Positions 11,554-23,400 of a stretch of 64,000 bases of DNA are shown here, in pieces. This DNA comes from Lytechinus variegatus (lineage: Eukaryota > Echinodermata > Echinoidea > Temnopleuroida > Toxopneustidae). Both the position numbers and the translations under genes were made by a program. The stretch's first letter is position 1. Every line of letters begins with the position of its first letter. The stretch lies in the NCBI RefSeq assembly GCF_018143015.1, contig NC_054741.1, forward strand, positions 67,401,754-67,465,753. Reading direction: 5' to 3'. The notes below the pieces were generated by a model. The model was not told the DNA's origin and made no database searches. It saw nothing but the letters and a program-made list of their open reading frames with translations.

Positions 11554-12007
11554 AGAGGGCGTACACAAAGATATGCCCAAAATTCAAGTTTTCGAGCTTC
11601 CTGGTCAATACAAAAATTACTCTCACTCAGTCTCAGGTTATATTGAAAAATAAATTACAACTGTATAAAAATTACTATTTTGGGTCACAAAAGTGATATA
11701 TTAAATTGCGTGCTGTGTACAGCAGCCATTGGTATACTAATTTTTTACTATAACACAATCCTATCTGTAACTTAGTCTTTAGTCTTAGACTAGGCCTACC
11801 CCTGTCAGTATCATGCCTGTAGGCCTAGTGACGGGTTATATCATAACCTTGTTCATTGAATGAGTGGTGACGGGTAGTGTCGTGACAGTGTAACTGTAAC
11901 GTACAGTTAGACAGGCATGATTGAGAGTGAGACCCTTATTTGTGGAAACATCCATAGTCTAGCTACCGTTTTGTTAGGTAAACTTGGTAAGGCAAGCCCT
12001 TGGTAAT
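11554..12007. other. Spacer between two LINE insertions
   Basis: No gene is recognised. It includes repeated GTAGGCCTA and GACGGGT words and the left target duplication of the next LINE. Confidence 0.4.
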
Positions 12008-12194
12008 ATTATAACAAACCTCTTTTTTTTCTGTTTTTATTGGTTTTCATAAAATAACAGTAACAAACAATATAGGCTGACAATAAGTTCAAGGCTATTT
12101 AAACACATTAACAAGCTAAATTATCTAACGTTAACTTAATAATCAGCCACAAACATCCATCCTCACAACATACCACTCACACATACACAGACCC

Positions 12195-12214
12195 ACACAC
12201 ACACACACACACGC
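12195..12214. repeat. CA microsatellite
   Basis: A simple (CA)n run near the 3' untranslated part of the minus-strand LINE. Confidence 0.7.
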
Positions 12215-12354
12215 ACGTCTTCCCAATGTTAAAAGCTTGTATAAAGTTTAACTTTCTTCATACTTTCCTATGTTATAAAAGAGGACCCTCATTACTGCAT
12301 AACAAGTACAAATTACATCAAATAAGTAAAATAATTGAAACAGGATAAATTTCC

Positions 12355-13715
12355 TTAAAACTGTATGGTCCATTTCTTAAAATGAGCACTCAGCTTATTC
12401 TTTTTTTGAGCTATCTTATATTCTACATTTTGTTTTGATTTAACCATTGAGATAAAAGCTTCAAACCTCAGTTCTTTCTCCTGAAATTTGCAAGAGTAAA
12501 TGTAAAATTTCAAATACAAAAATAGAACATTAATACAAGAGTCATGTTTACTTCCCGTATGTACACCAAACAAATAATTGAATTTTGAGAATACTAATTC
12601 ACGGGAAATGTCAGAATTAGTATATATTTTATCCATCAAATTTTCCCAGAGAGGGACTACTTAATTACAGTTGCAAAATAAATGATCCAATGTTTCAGGT
12701 TCTTCTGAGCAAAAATAACAATCGGGGGAATCTCGTTTCCTTATCCTAAACAAAAAGGCATTAACTCCAATAGCATTGTGAAAAATCTTAAAATAAAAAC
12801 TTCTCAGTTGAGTTTCTATTGTACATCTAAAATTATCCCTGTGTATTATGGACCAGTCTATCTCTTTGGGCCAAAAAGCTCTTCCCACTTACTCTCCCAC
12901 TTAGACTTAGTATTGGAAGTACAATACTTTTTTTGTAACATATGATATGCATGTTTAGGTTTTTTCTTTTGAATAAATTATTAACAATCTTCCTAAAAAT
13001 ATCTTCATCTGTGTGCACAGCATCATCAAACCAGCTAAGATAGATTCCATTCATGAGAGAATCATATTTTCTACGGTCCCTAATAGGAATGTCAAATTCG
13101 ATAACCAAATCTTCAAATAATTTTGCATTACCAACACCATCATATAATTGTGAGATGGAATAAATACCTTTCGCATACCATATTGGATAATAAAAATAAG
13201 ACCTGTGCTTTAACCTCACATTCCTATTCCACCAAATAAATTCTTGTAAATGATATTGGCTGTAACCAAATTCATTAAGCATATTTTGCCTATACAGATA
13301 CCAAGCTTTGATAGATTCTATCAGTTGACAATTTTTTAACTTAGACAAAACGATGTCTGGGGCATCTGCCCTAAAAAGGGCTAAATTGTCTTCACAAAAA
13401 TCAGATAAAATGTTCAGTTCTATTACTTTCCAAGCACTCTTATAATTGTCATCCAAAAGTCTAGTAACCCAATACAATTTCTGAGCTTGTGCAAATACCA
13501 GAGGATTTATCATTCTCAACCCCCCTTCCTCAGAGTCATAGTCATTGCACAAAAAATGCCTCTTGTCTTGACTCTGTCGTTTCCATTGCATTGCTCCAAA
13601 TGAACTTAAACATGCTATTAGGATAAGTCTTTTTAAAAAAGTGTTAGGCAGATTGATACACAGAACACTAAACAGATACAACAACTGGGGAAATAACAAA
13701 GACTTAACAACTGCA
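12355..13715 (-). pseudogene. LINE ORF2 C-terminal fragment
   Basis: Read on minus: a 'GGLRMINPLVFAQAQKLYW' segment, a long helical region rich in W and Y, then WSIIHRDNFRCTIETQLRSF, CYFCSEEPETLDHLFCNCN (the C-terminal CCHC motif), and FLYLKFYIYSCKFQEKEL near the end. This order matches the C-terminus of L1/Tx1-type ORF2. The RT core itself is absent because of 5' truncation. A frame shift near 12860 and a TAA at 12661 break the frame. The first ~35 residues of the 328-residue open frame (13716-13819) are host flank fused by chance and are not LINE. Confidence 0.85.
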
Positions 13716-13732
13716 ATTATAACAAACCTCTT

Positions 13733-14560
13733 GTTCCTCCTTGCTTGTAGACATTCCTGATGCAGAAAACTGTGAGTCTGGAAAAAGTTGTAAACGAAGG
13801 CCAGTGGTAGCGATGCCAAACCAGCCGCGCGTTCGCATCGGTATGCTCTGCCCCTGTGTAAAACATGGTCTCAGAAAACTCTTTTCCAGTCTTTAAATAT
13901 TAATTCAGTAACACTCTGACCCACAAAAATCCGAAGATTATTAAATTAAAATAGGAAATTTTCACTTTACATTCTTATTTGAGGTTAGAATCGCCAGATA
14001 TTTTGCACTTGAAATGTGTCTTGAAACCTGCCTGATCGTACGATGCGCGCGGCCATTTTGAATCTCAGAAGCCAAAAGTGGAAAGTACTGCTCATGTCAT
14101 AATCATGTGACACACAAGATTTTGACTTCCACCAGTGTTTGTGGCAATTTGAATCGTTAGTTTAGTACTTTTGCTCTGAAATTATGTCTAAAAAATCCGA
14201 TTTTTTTTGCATTTTGATATCATGATTTGTTGAGATTTTGTTGATATGGTGATTTGATGATGACATGAATGTTTTGACCCCTTTATCGTACCCCTACACA
14301 TAAAAAAACCAAAAAACTCCCAGCATCATGAGATTCTTTGAATTCTAAGCTTTGTAATGATACCAAACTTGTTACCAATTAGCAAACCGCGAATTACCGC
14401 CAGCGGGAAAGATAAGGGCTTGCACTGTCCCCAATCTGGAAAATTCAGGGTCAATACAGAGACTGTATAGTCTGTTGAGTAGGGTTGTTTGGTTTTTGGT
14501 GATTATGTAACAGATGGTGATGTACCTTTCTTGCCCTTTTTAACCCTGATTATGGTCCAA
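13733..14560. other. Spacer, no gene recognised
   Basis: Mixed sequence with no coding similarity seen on either strand. Confidence 0.4.
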
Positions 14561-14569
14561 GGCCCCATT

Positions 14570-15612
14570 TTTTTTTTTTGCCTGATTTATTATGTCTAGA
14601 TCTATGTTTACCCCTTCCATAATTTGCCCCAGGCCCCTGCGTGGCCTATATGTTTGCAACCCGCCCCTCACCCATAATTGCCATTATTACTCGTCCCAAC
14701 CCTATTTCTTTTTTTTTTTTGGGGGGGGGCCTGTAACACGGACCCCAAACTTTATTGGCCCTTGCCCCCTGACCCCATTTTTTTTTTTTGGGGGGGGCTA
14801 CCCATTATCGGTACTTGTCCAACGTCACCGGCCCGGCGGCCCCTACCTATCCCGACCCATTTTTTTTAGCTACCTTTAAGCCGTCAAATGTTACTGGCCC
14901 CCGCCCCTCCCCCCATCCCAGCCCCCCCCCCCCCACCAGCCCAATTTTTTTTAGCTTTCTTTAACTTGTCCAACCTTACCGGCCCCTGGCACCCCATCCC
15001 GGCCCCTTGGCCCCGACCCAATTTTTTTATTTCTTTTTTATTTTTAGCTTTCTTTAATTTGTCCAACCTTACCGGCCCCTGGCCCCCCCCCCCCCCCCCA
15101 TCACGGCCCGTGGCCCCTGACCAAATATTTTTTTTTTTTTTTTTTTTTTAGTTTTCTTTAACTTGTCCAACCTTACTGGTCCCTGGCCCCATCCCGGCCC
15201 ATGGCCCCTGACCCATATATTTTTTTTTTTTTTTTTTTTTTTTTAGCTTTCTTTAACTTGTCCAATCTTACCGGCCCCTGGTCCCCCTCCCCCCATCACG
15301 GCCCGTGGCCCCTGACCCAATTTTTTTTTTTTTTTTTTTTTCTTTAACTTGTCCAACCTTACTGGTCCCTGGCCCCCCTCCCCCATCCCGGCCAGTGGCC
15401 CGACCCAATTTTTTTTTAGCTTTCTTTAACTTGTCCAACCTTACTGGTCCCTGGCCCCCATACCGGTCCATGGCCCCTGACCCAATTTTTTTTTTATAGC
15501 TTTCTTTAACTTGTCCAACCTTACCGGCCCCTGGCCCCCCTCCCCCCATTCCGGCCCGTGGCCCCCGACCCAATTTTTTTTTTAGCCTTCTCTAACTTGT
15601 CCAACCTTACCA
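14570..15612. repeat. Poly-T/poly-C minisatellite, ~75-105-bp unit, about nine clear copies
   Basis: Each unit has a T-run, 'TAGCTTTCTTTAACTTGTCC', AACCTTACCGGCCCCTGG, a C-run, a CCCGGCCCGTGGCCC-type stretch and CTGACCCAA. Clear units begin near 14942, 15021, 15122, 15213, 15319, 15407, 15484 and 15571; degraded ones extend back to 14570. Length differences lie mostly in the homopolymer runs. All open frames here are products of the repeat. Confidence 0.85.
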
Positions 15613-16219
15613 AATCACTTTGGAAGGCCAGAAAGGCGATCTTGTAATATTCTCGATGTTGAATATACTTGTTTGGGGGAAAAATAGTATAACAGAATAC
15701 ATCTTTTCACAAGTGAACATTCGATCGTCTTTGAAATGCAGATGATACGTGTGTGGAATACTTTACCACTGACCAATTCATTGATCAGGGATCAGGCAAG
15801 TTTCTTGCATAATGATAATAATCAGTATAATGGTATTTCATTTCAAGAATGTTAGAAGCATAAACTGAATTATACAGAGCTTTTACATGTAAACAAAAGA
15901 AAATGTAAACTGCATTTTAGTACTTAATAAAAAATAATATCAAGTTGTATTATACAAATATACATGTATACAAAGCATGAAGAAGCATAAATTTGGTAAT
16001 GAATGCAGCTGGACAAGTACTTCTGCACTTGAATTGTTCATTACATATTCGTCTCATTTGCATATTTACCACTTTTTGTACATGTAGAAGATATTCTATG
16101 AATTTGTTCTTGTGCAATTGAACATCATATCACTGATGATGATACTATTATCCAATTTATTTGTAATGAAATGCCATACACAAGAACAAACATCATTGTA
16201 ACATATATTGTACTATATT
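15613..16219. other. AT-rich spacer, nothing recognised
   Basis: Contains scattered ACATGTA words and CATTTGCATATTTA octamer-like words, but no gene. Confidence 0.4.
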
Positions 16220-16545
16220 GCATCATAATCTCATTTGCATATTTAAATACATGTATTCTGTTTGAATATTAATATATTATAATAGTTTAATCAAGGAATA
16301 GGCCACTTGACATATTGTTGGTGGTTAATTTCCTCATACATGTAGTTTGAAAAGAAATATTTTTAACATACATGTTTACAATATGCGTATCATTGGCTTT
16401 GCATCATAACCTCATTTACATAAAGATATATGGTATTTTAAATTTGCATATTTAATTATATGAAACACTCTTTTTTTAATATTATATATTGGTTTAATCA
16501 AAGAATGGGCCAATTGACATATTTTGGTGGTTAATTATCTCAAAA
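16220..16545. repeat. Tandem duplication, ~181-bp period
   Basis: 'GCATCATAATCTCATTTGCA' at 16220 recurs with changes at 16401, and each is followed by a GTTTAATCAAGGAATAGGCC-like block and GGTGGTTAATT. Two diverged copies in direct order; no coding potential. Confidence 0.6.
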
Positions 16546-17135
16546 TCACTAGCATGGGTGAAACTACAAAGGCAAATACACATTCCGCATGAGCGGCAGA
16601 CATTTTTAATGATATGCGTGCATATTTAATTAGATATTTGCCTAATTTGCATATATTAAGAAAAAACCGTAGTCTTATTGTGAAGAGCAGGTCACAAGCT
16701 TCAAAATGAATGGTCACAACATATGTATACAGTAGATATTTTAAAATGATGTGGCATCGCTACCAATGGCAGTGCTAGTGGCAGTGAAGCTTGGATATAT
16801 TACCGGCGCATTTTCGTCCAAATCCAAGTGCGGTATCGATAATTAATATTCGGTCGATTTTTAAGTTATGGGTGGTCTTAGACTTAAAAAAATCCACTAT
16901 TTCGCAGGATTAAAGAAAACTATGATTTCTTTAGTCGACTTTCTGCATGCGCCGCGGAGCTAAATGAAGTCTTACTCTTAGCGGAGCATATATATCCCTC
17001 ATAAAAATAAATATTGATTTATTTCCGTTGAGTGGACCTAGTCTAGCTATATACTAGCTATAGCTAGCCTATATTTCTGGACATGTCGCGCATTATATTA
17101 TAAGAAAGGTGGATGATTGAATTGATTCAAACAAT

Positions 17136-17620
17136 TTATTTTAGCATTTTGGTCATATTAAAATGATTTGGAGAAAACAAAGTTACTTCTTGACACATTT
17201 TGTAGCGAACAGGTCCGTGAAGAAAGTCATCCCAATAGTTCGTGGACGAGTTGTTTGACAGCGCAGCCAATTTTTTCCTTTTTGTTTTGTCTTGTTCCTC
17301 TACACGTGCAAGCATCCTGCATCCAGCACCAACAAACCATTCCAACTCGAACGAACTGACCGATCTAACGTGAAGCCTTGAAGGTATCGTATCGTATTTG
17401 GATAAATCTTTGATCTTATTTAGATTTTCTTCTTTTCTACTTTTAGTTTCAACTATCGCGTTGACAAGTTTGGACTTGTTATCAGAGTGTTGTAACTCTT
17501 GTTGCCACAACTTCACGCGACGCGCGACACCGCGCCGACAGGACCACGCCTCCGACACCGGAGCCTTCGGAAGCGGGGCTGGGGCGGCAGCGGTGGCCTG
17601 TGGCGCGCCATCGCCATTCA
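17136..17620 (-). CDS. Unrecognised open frame, possible exon
   Basis: The frame is open for about 160 codons on the minus strand and has a mixed, protein-like composition: an Ala/Pro-rich start, a basic helical stretch (RRVKLWQQEL, KLVNAIVETKSRKEENLNKI), and WDDFLHGPVRYKMCQ near the end. The first codon available is GTG directly after a stop, with no in-frame ATG, so if real it would be an internal or terminal exon or part of a repeat. An AATAAA overlaps the stop region. The upstream half is GC-rich relative to the neighbourhood. I do not recognise the family. It could equally be a transposon fragment. Confidence 0.25.
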
Positions 17621-17621
17621 C

Positions 17622-18124
17622 TCAGTCTCAAACTCGAAGTTAAACATGTTTAAAAGAGATATGAGAAGCATTTTAAAAGAGATATCAAGCAATATAATAT
17701 TAATCCAAAATATATGATCGATTTGTATTATGAAAATCATGATCAAGTTATTAGTACTATTATTAGCCTAGATCTAGTCTGTCTAGTCTAGATGATCCTC
17801 ATGATATGATCCTGGTCCAATTCTTTTTTTTTTGGGCCTCCATGATCTTTGATAGCACTAGCAGTTCTAAGCGGCTAGCGGAACCGCACAGCGGGCGGGA
17901 GCCCAGGGGCTTACCGTGTATTTGACCATACTCGCGGGACTAGCGTGATTTATGGTCTAAATATTTCTCCAAATGAATTGTGAAAAGAGAAATTATGCAC
18001 TTACCATGCTTACCATGATTGTATGGATGAAGGTCTAATGAGTGGCAGTTTTCCTGACATCTGGGCACAGACTGGAACCTCAAAAAACGAAAAGTTCTCT
18101 CCTACCCCTGTCTCGATCGGCCAT
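17622..18124. other. Spacer, nothing recognised
   Basis: Includes CTAGTCTAG-type words around 17770-17800 and a GC-rich patch near 17870-17940, but no gene is seen. Confidence 0.35.
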
Positions 18125-18832
18125 TTTTGTTATGAATTGTACATTGTGTTACAAAAAAGGAAGGATTGAAAAAAGGAAGAAAGGAATTAAGGAAGAAATA
18201 AAAGAAAGGTAAAATGATAGATAGAAGGAAAGAAATAAATAAAGGAAGGAAGGGAAGGAAAGAAGCAAGCAATATAAAAAAGAAAAGGTAAAAGAATAGA
18301 TGAAAGGAAGAAAAAAAAAGAAAGACTGAGAGACAAAGAAAGGAAGGAATGAAAGAATAAAGGAGAGAAAGGAAGCAAGCAGTCAAAAAAAGAAAGGTAA
18401 AAGGATAGATTTAACAAAGGGAAAAAAGAAAGAACAAGACAGATAGAAGAGAGGAAGGAATGTAAGATAGAGAGAAAGGGCTCAAAGAAGGAAGAAATAA
18501 AAAACAAGAAAGGGTAAATAAATGATGGATGGAAGGAAGAAACAAAGTAACAAAGAATGAAGGAAAGAAAAGGGTAAAAAGAAGGAAGGAAAGAAAGGAA
18601 GAAGAGAAGAGATGAATATAGGATGGATGGACTCAAGAATTAAAGAAAGAAAAATATCAAAAAAAAGAAAGAAAGAAAAATAAAGAAAGAGAGAGAGAGA
18701 AAAAAGAAATAGAGAAAATATTTCTTAAAAGGATAGAAAGAATGAATTAAATAAAAAAAGGGAAATTTAAAAAGAAAGAAGAGAGAGAGGAAATAAAGAA
18801 AGATTGAAAAGAAAGCTAAAACTATCATCATA
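18125..18832. repeat. Polypurine tract (GAAA/GGAA-rich), ~700 bp
   Basis: Almost every base on the plus strand is A or G, in imperfect GAAGGAAAGAAA-type repeats. The complementary strand reads as long Phe/Leu/Ser frames (149 and 94 residues), which are artefacts of TTTCC-type repeats. Such tracts can form triplex DNA. Confidence 0.9.
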
Positions 18833-19199
18833 ATCAGTTTCTTTTTGGCTCAATTAAAAGAGCTACGAAAGAAAGTCAGAAACAAGTGTATCAACACAGA
18901 GGATATCACCCGAAACCCGATCTGTTTGAACCAAAACAGAAGTGAAAATTTCTCCTTTTACTGCTTACAAATGACAGTTACTCCAATTTTTAGGAAATAT
19001 GGACATTATAAGAGCCTTTCATGAGTATGAACCGTGAATTTTGACAGTTCTGTGAGAGATTTCTGACAGAGTTTAGCCAAGCTTCGTTCGCGCAGCCAGT
19101 AGAGAATTTACCACGTGGGTTATGTGGCTGGCTACATGTACACTGTATGCTACTCTAACACGTGCGATTCATTCTGTGTGTGAATGACAAAATTTAACG

Positions 19200-19445
19200 G
19201 GGGGGGGGATGGTTTGCAGTGAATTTGACCATTTCTGGAAAAGTTATTGGCCCAACAATGGTTTTTATTACTGGTCATGTCAGAACATTAGATCTTGCTA
19301 TTTTTGGAAAAATTACTGGATCGACAATGATATTTTTTACTGGTCATGTCGGACCAGTAAATCTTCCTATTTCTGAAAATCTACTGGCCCAACAGTGATT
19401 TTTACTTGTCTGGGACCGTCGGACCGCCACTAGTGTCGAGCCCTG
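19200..19445. repeat. Diverged tandem repeat with ACTGGTCATGTC(A/G)GA units
   Basis: Three related blocks of about 75-85 bases, each with a 'GACCATTTCTGGAAAAGTTA'-like part, TACTGGCCCAACA and TTTTACTGGTCATGTC. It begins with a G-run at 19200 and ends in CCGCCACTAGTGTCGAG. Confidence 0.5.
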
Positions 19446-19461
19446 CCTATAGGCACCACTT

Positions 19462-19690
19462 TTCCTATGGTGATGGCATCAATATTCAAATCTTAACCAA
19501 GTCCAAAGTTTGAGAAATTCATTGTAATTTTGAAATTGCAAAGATATATTTTGTGAAACTTGTTCATGAGGGTGATCAAGTTTCACTGATCATTTGGCAG
19601 GAGTTTCACTTCATATGATCAAGGTCAAAGGTCAATGAACTATTACCATGTTTTGGTATGAATATAAAAAAACTTAACCCAGGTTAAGAT
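19462..19690. repeat. Relative of the 7200-7577 dispersed repeat
   Basis: Shares the AAAACTTAACCCAGGTTAAGA end and the AAGGTCAAAGGTCAATGAAC style with the family at 7200-7577, but is more diverged. Confidence 0.4.
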
Positions 19691-20444
19691 TTTGATTTCT
19701 CAACATCCTTTAATTTAATCCTTTTTAATCCAAATTTAAGACCCTATTCCATTAAACTGAAGTGAAATAAATATCTAGTATCAGCAAATGGACGGGTGTA
19801 ATTTCTGGTCACTTGGCCATGGTCACAGGTCATATGGGAGTCAGTAAACTGGTAATTTAAAAAACTTTTGAAATCTTGAGTCCTTATTCAGTTAAACTTG
19901 GATACAATGAGTAGGTCAATGGGTAAAGATCAAAGGCCATTTTAGAAATATAATTTGTTCAAATTATTTTGAAAGTATTTAATCAAATTTAATCAAATTT
20001 GTGTGAGATGATTATTGGATATCCTAAATTATATTCACTTTTGAAATATTTTTCCTTATCTAGGTCTTACATCATTTTAGTTCAATGAACTTAAAGTTTT
20101 AATCTAAAATGAATGATTTTTTGTCTCTTAGTTTGAAAAAAATATTTGTATTTTTTCATATTTCATGTAAAAGAAATACCAAGTTCCCAGTTTGATAACA
20201 GGCATTTTCCCTTTAAGGACTTAGATTATTGCATGATATATTCAAAAGGTGCAAAAATCTAAAATATAAAAATGTCAGTATATAAATGTAACATATTCAA
20301 CACTTCAGCTGTTATCCTACATTATGTATATGAATCACATTTAATGCAGGCAAGACTGTATAGAGTGATCAACTTGATTCTTTTTTAAAAAGTTGTACTG
20401 CTGACTGTTCACATTTTTTGCCCATATCATATGTACAGGTAAAA

Positions 20445-23400
20445 ATGGAGGAAGGACAGAGAATTCTAGCTCAGTTTGTGAGCGAGAAAGGAGAGGCTAC
20501 TGGAGCACCTTTTGACCTTCCTCTGGATGTATCTACAGAAAAACTGCAATTGATTTGTAATGCCATCCTGCAACAGGTATGTAAAAGATGAGGCTTCAAT
20601 GTGAAATGCCTGTATTGATGTTTGTTTCCACTGTATGAATAAAGAAGTAGTTCTGTAATTTATTTTGTTCTCCAGGGGCCTGGGGCCCATTTCTCAACAC
20701 CTGGACAACTTAGTCATATCTTTATCCACCAATCACGCAAGTTGCAACCACGGAGTTTGTTCCAATCTTACTAAACCTGTTTCACGAAAGTCTTCCTAAC
20801 TAGAATACCTTGATATCAATACTATCGGTAAAAAGAGCCGATGAGACGTAGCCTTAGTCACAAAAATAGCTTAATTTTCTGAAGCAAAATTGTGACAAAT
20901 TGCAATTATTGTGATGAATTGGGAAATACATCTTATCAAAATAATAGCAAAGGTAAATTATGCATCATGCATACTTAAAATATGACGACTGGAGCATTCA
21001 ATTGCTGAAAAAAAAACCAAATTATGAACAAGTCATTTCATGACTAATAAATGAGATGGGTTCCCCCAGGATATCCAATTTTAATAGTTTACGAAAGTAA
21101 CCCATAACGGTTTTCTTTGTAAAATGATGATAATCATACAGTCTTTTACGATTCCAAACATCATCAAAATATAGTTTAACAAAAAAAATTAAAATCTTTG
21201 ATACCAAAACATACAATTTGACAAATTCTATCCATAAATTAGAGATAGAATTTATCCATATGTTAATAGGGGTCTGAAAACGACAAATACGAGTCCAGTT
21301 ATGGATGGCCTGATGTGGTAGAATCCGTAATCGATTAAATGATTTTACTATTTCAAAATGAATGTTTTTTGGCATTTTACCAACAGTTTTTATAGTTTCT
21401 TTGTATTGGTCATTTTCAAACGTGAGTGACACGACAATCGGAGAGGTTTAAGGGCTCATATCTTCAAACTTAAAGGTTATGAATCAATCATGACTACTAT
21501 ATTATATACAATGTAGGACTGGCATGGGCCACTACAAGTTTGATTTGAATTCAACAATTCGTTTAGTAGATATGATTAAAAAACGGTGCGTGAGTGACAC
21601 GACAAATTTCGGACATGGGTTTCTGACCATTAACACACATGGTTGGATTCGTGCCCAAGTAGTTGTCATGGAGTATTGTGAGTACCAGTAAATGGACATA
21701 AATAGTGTACCTATCTAACACATATAGTCAAAATCAATCAAACCTTCTCTATGGAAAATGGTACCCTCCTATATACCGTGAGTGACACGACATCCAAAAC
21801 GTGAGTGACACGACAAGTGCAAAAATACAACATTTATCTCAACATTGAAAGTATTTTTTGCATGATGTAGAAGAGTAAAATACCATTAACCAAAAAAACA
21901 AGCTTAATTACATAATAACTGCTTTCTTTGAAGTTCATAACATGTCATCCTGATGTTTTATTCTTGGTTTATGGTCATGTTTGCCCATCAACTCACATTC
22001 CCTCTACCATACCACATTGTCACACTAGGGCTTCTACCACTCTCCTCTTTAGAGGAGGAGGAGGGGGCACTTGAAGGAGGTGTTATGAGGTCTTGGCATT
22101 GACATCAACTCAAACTTTCTTTTTGTGGCCTGATATCATTCAAAACTTTACAATGTAACTCTTTCTCCCTATCTGTATATGAAAGTTCAGCATCCACAAA
22201 GGATGGAATAATTTTTCCTTGTAAGAAAGGTATTCTCAATAGTCACTCACATCATCTGGCATGGTCTGGTAGCCAATGATGTCATGTATGACTCCTTTTT
22301 CTTGAAATATTGGATTAGAGTATTATCCTCCTTTAATATTTTAGGCATTGTCCAAATAGGACATGGCAGTTTCAATGTCTTTTTTGGTACCAAACCACAA
22401 TCACGTTGCTGCACACTTCAGATGGACTATCAGCAAATCCTTGAGAAACTTGGGAATTCAACTCAACAAGCATAGGTTTTCTCCTGAACACTGTTGTATG
22501 TGGACCCTCCCAAGGCAGTATATGTAGGCACTGTACCAAAATTCAGAGCTATGCTTTTAGCTGGAATCTTGTAAGCGCCTTTTCATTGCTAACTATTTGA
22601 TCATATACCATACCACGGGAATCCAGGGAAAGCAACAAGGTGAAAGGCGCAGTCAGTACCTGATTCTTGCAGTCTGCTACTATTACATAACAACAAGACA
22701 GTTACAAGTCATTAGCCTTTCCTTTTCTAAGCCCTTGGATGTCACACTAAAATCCAATTCAGCATCCCAATCAGGCTCCCTTTATACCTCAGTAGCTTTT
22801 TCCCCTCGAGGTCCAGCTCTGTTCTTATCAGGGTACCCCCCCCCCAAAAAAAAAAAAAAAATTGATATACTGGTACATGGCAACCCATCCAAAGTTGCTC
22901 AAATCAAAATGTGGTCTCGGTTGAGACTTGTTGGGACCTACATGAACATGCATTATTTTGTTGTAATGAATATGTGTAAATGCAAATCTGCTCTGAACAC
23001 ACATCGGCCCGCTTACGGTAGTTTGCTGTTCAGACCCTACATGTAGTGAATCACTAGCTGTATGAATGGTGGCCGAACAAATAGTGATTTTGAACTTGGC
23101 ATGTAGCTGCTTCAAGCAATATCCAAAATGTTCTGTCAAATCTCAGTACATTCTCAGCTGAAATGTTTATGTTTTCTTGCAAATTTGTTTATGTCATGTC
23201 CTGGAATACAAGCTTTATGGCAAATGAAAAGGTTGATTTAATCAATCAGAAGGAAAAGAAAACATTTTCTTTTCCGAATTTGAAAAAATGTTTGGTGTTC
23301 ATGGTGATTTCTTATACACACTACTTTACTACTAAAATTTCTGCAAATTTCAAAAAAGGATCCCTGACTTTTCTCGCTATGAGTATAACAAAGAAATAAC

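Larger units (their letters stand above)
12008..13732 (-). mobile_element. 5'-truncated L1/Tx1-type LINE with 17-bp target duplication
   Basis: The 17-base direct repeat ATTATAACAAACCTCTT occurs at 12008-12024 and 13716-13732. Between them, read on the minus strand, lies the C-terminal part of a LINE ORF2 beginning AVVKSLLFPQLLYLFSVL, then a short 3' untranslated part ending in a run of A (T-run at 12023-12030 on plus). Truncation at the 5' end, an A-tail and a flanking duplication are the signature of target-primed reverse transcription. The copy is relatively young: one in-frame stop and one frame shift are visible over about 1.36 kb of coding sequence. Confidence 0.88.

Noticed and set aside
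14884-15573. Gly/Arg- and Pro-rich open frames on both strands
   Set aside because: Products of the poly-T/poly-C minisatellite.
18187-18831. Long Phe/Leu/Ser-rich open frames on the minus strand
   Set aside because: They are the complement of the polypurine tract; composition alone keeps them open.
22597-23139. 149-residue plus and 103-residue minus frames inside the intron 1 element
   Set aside because: They overlap antisense and contain a poly-A/poly-C run; the minus frame may be decayed coding sequence but no family could be recognised.
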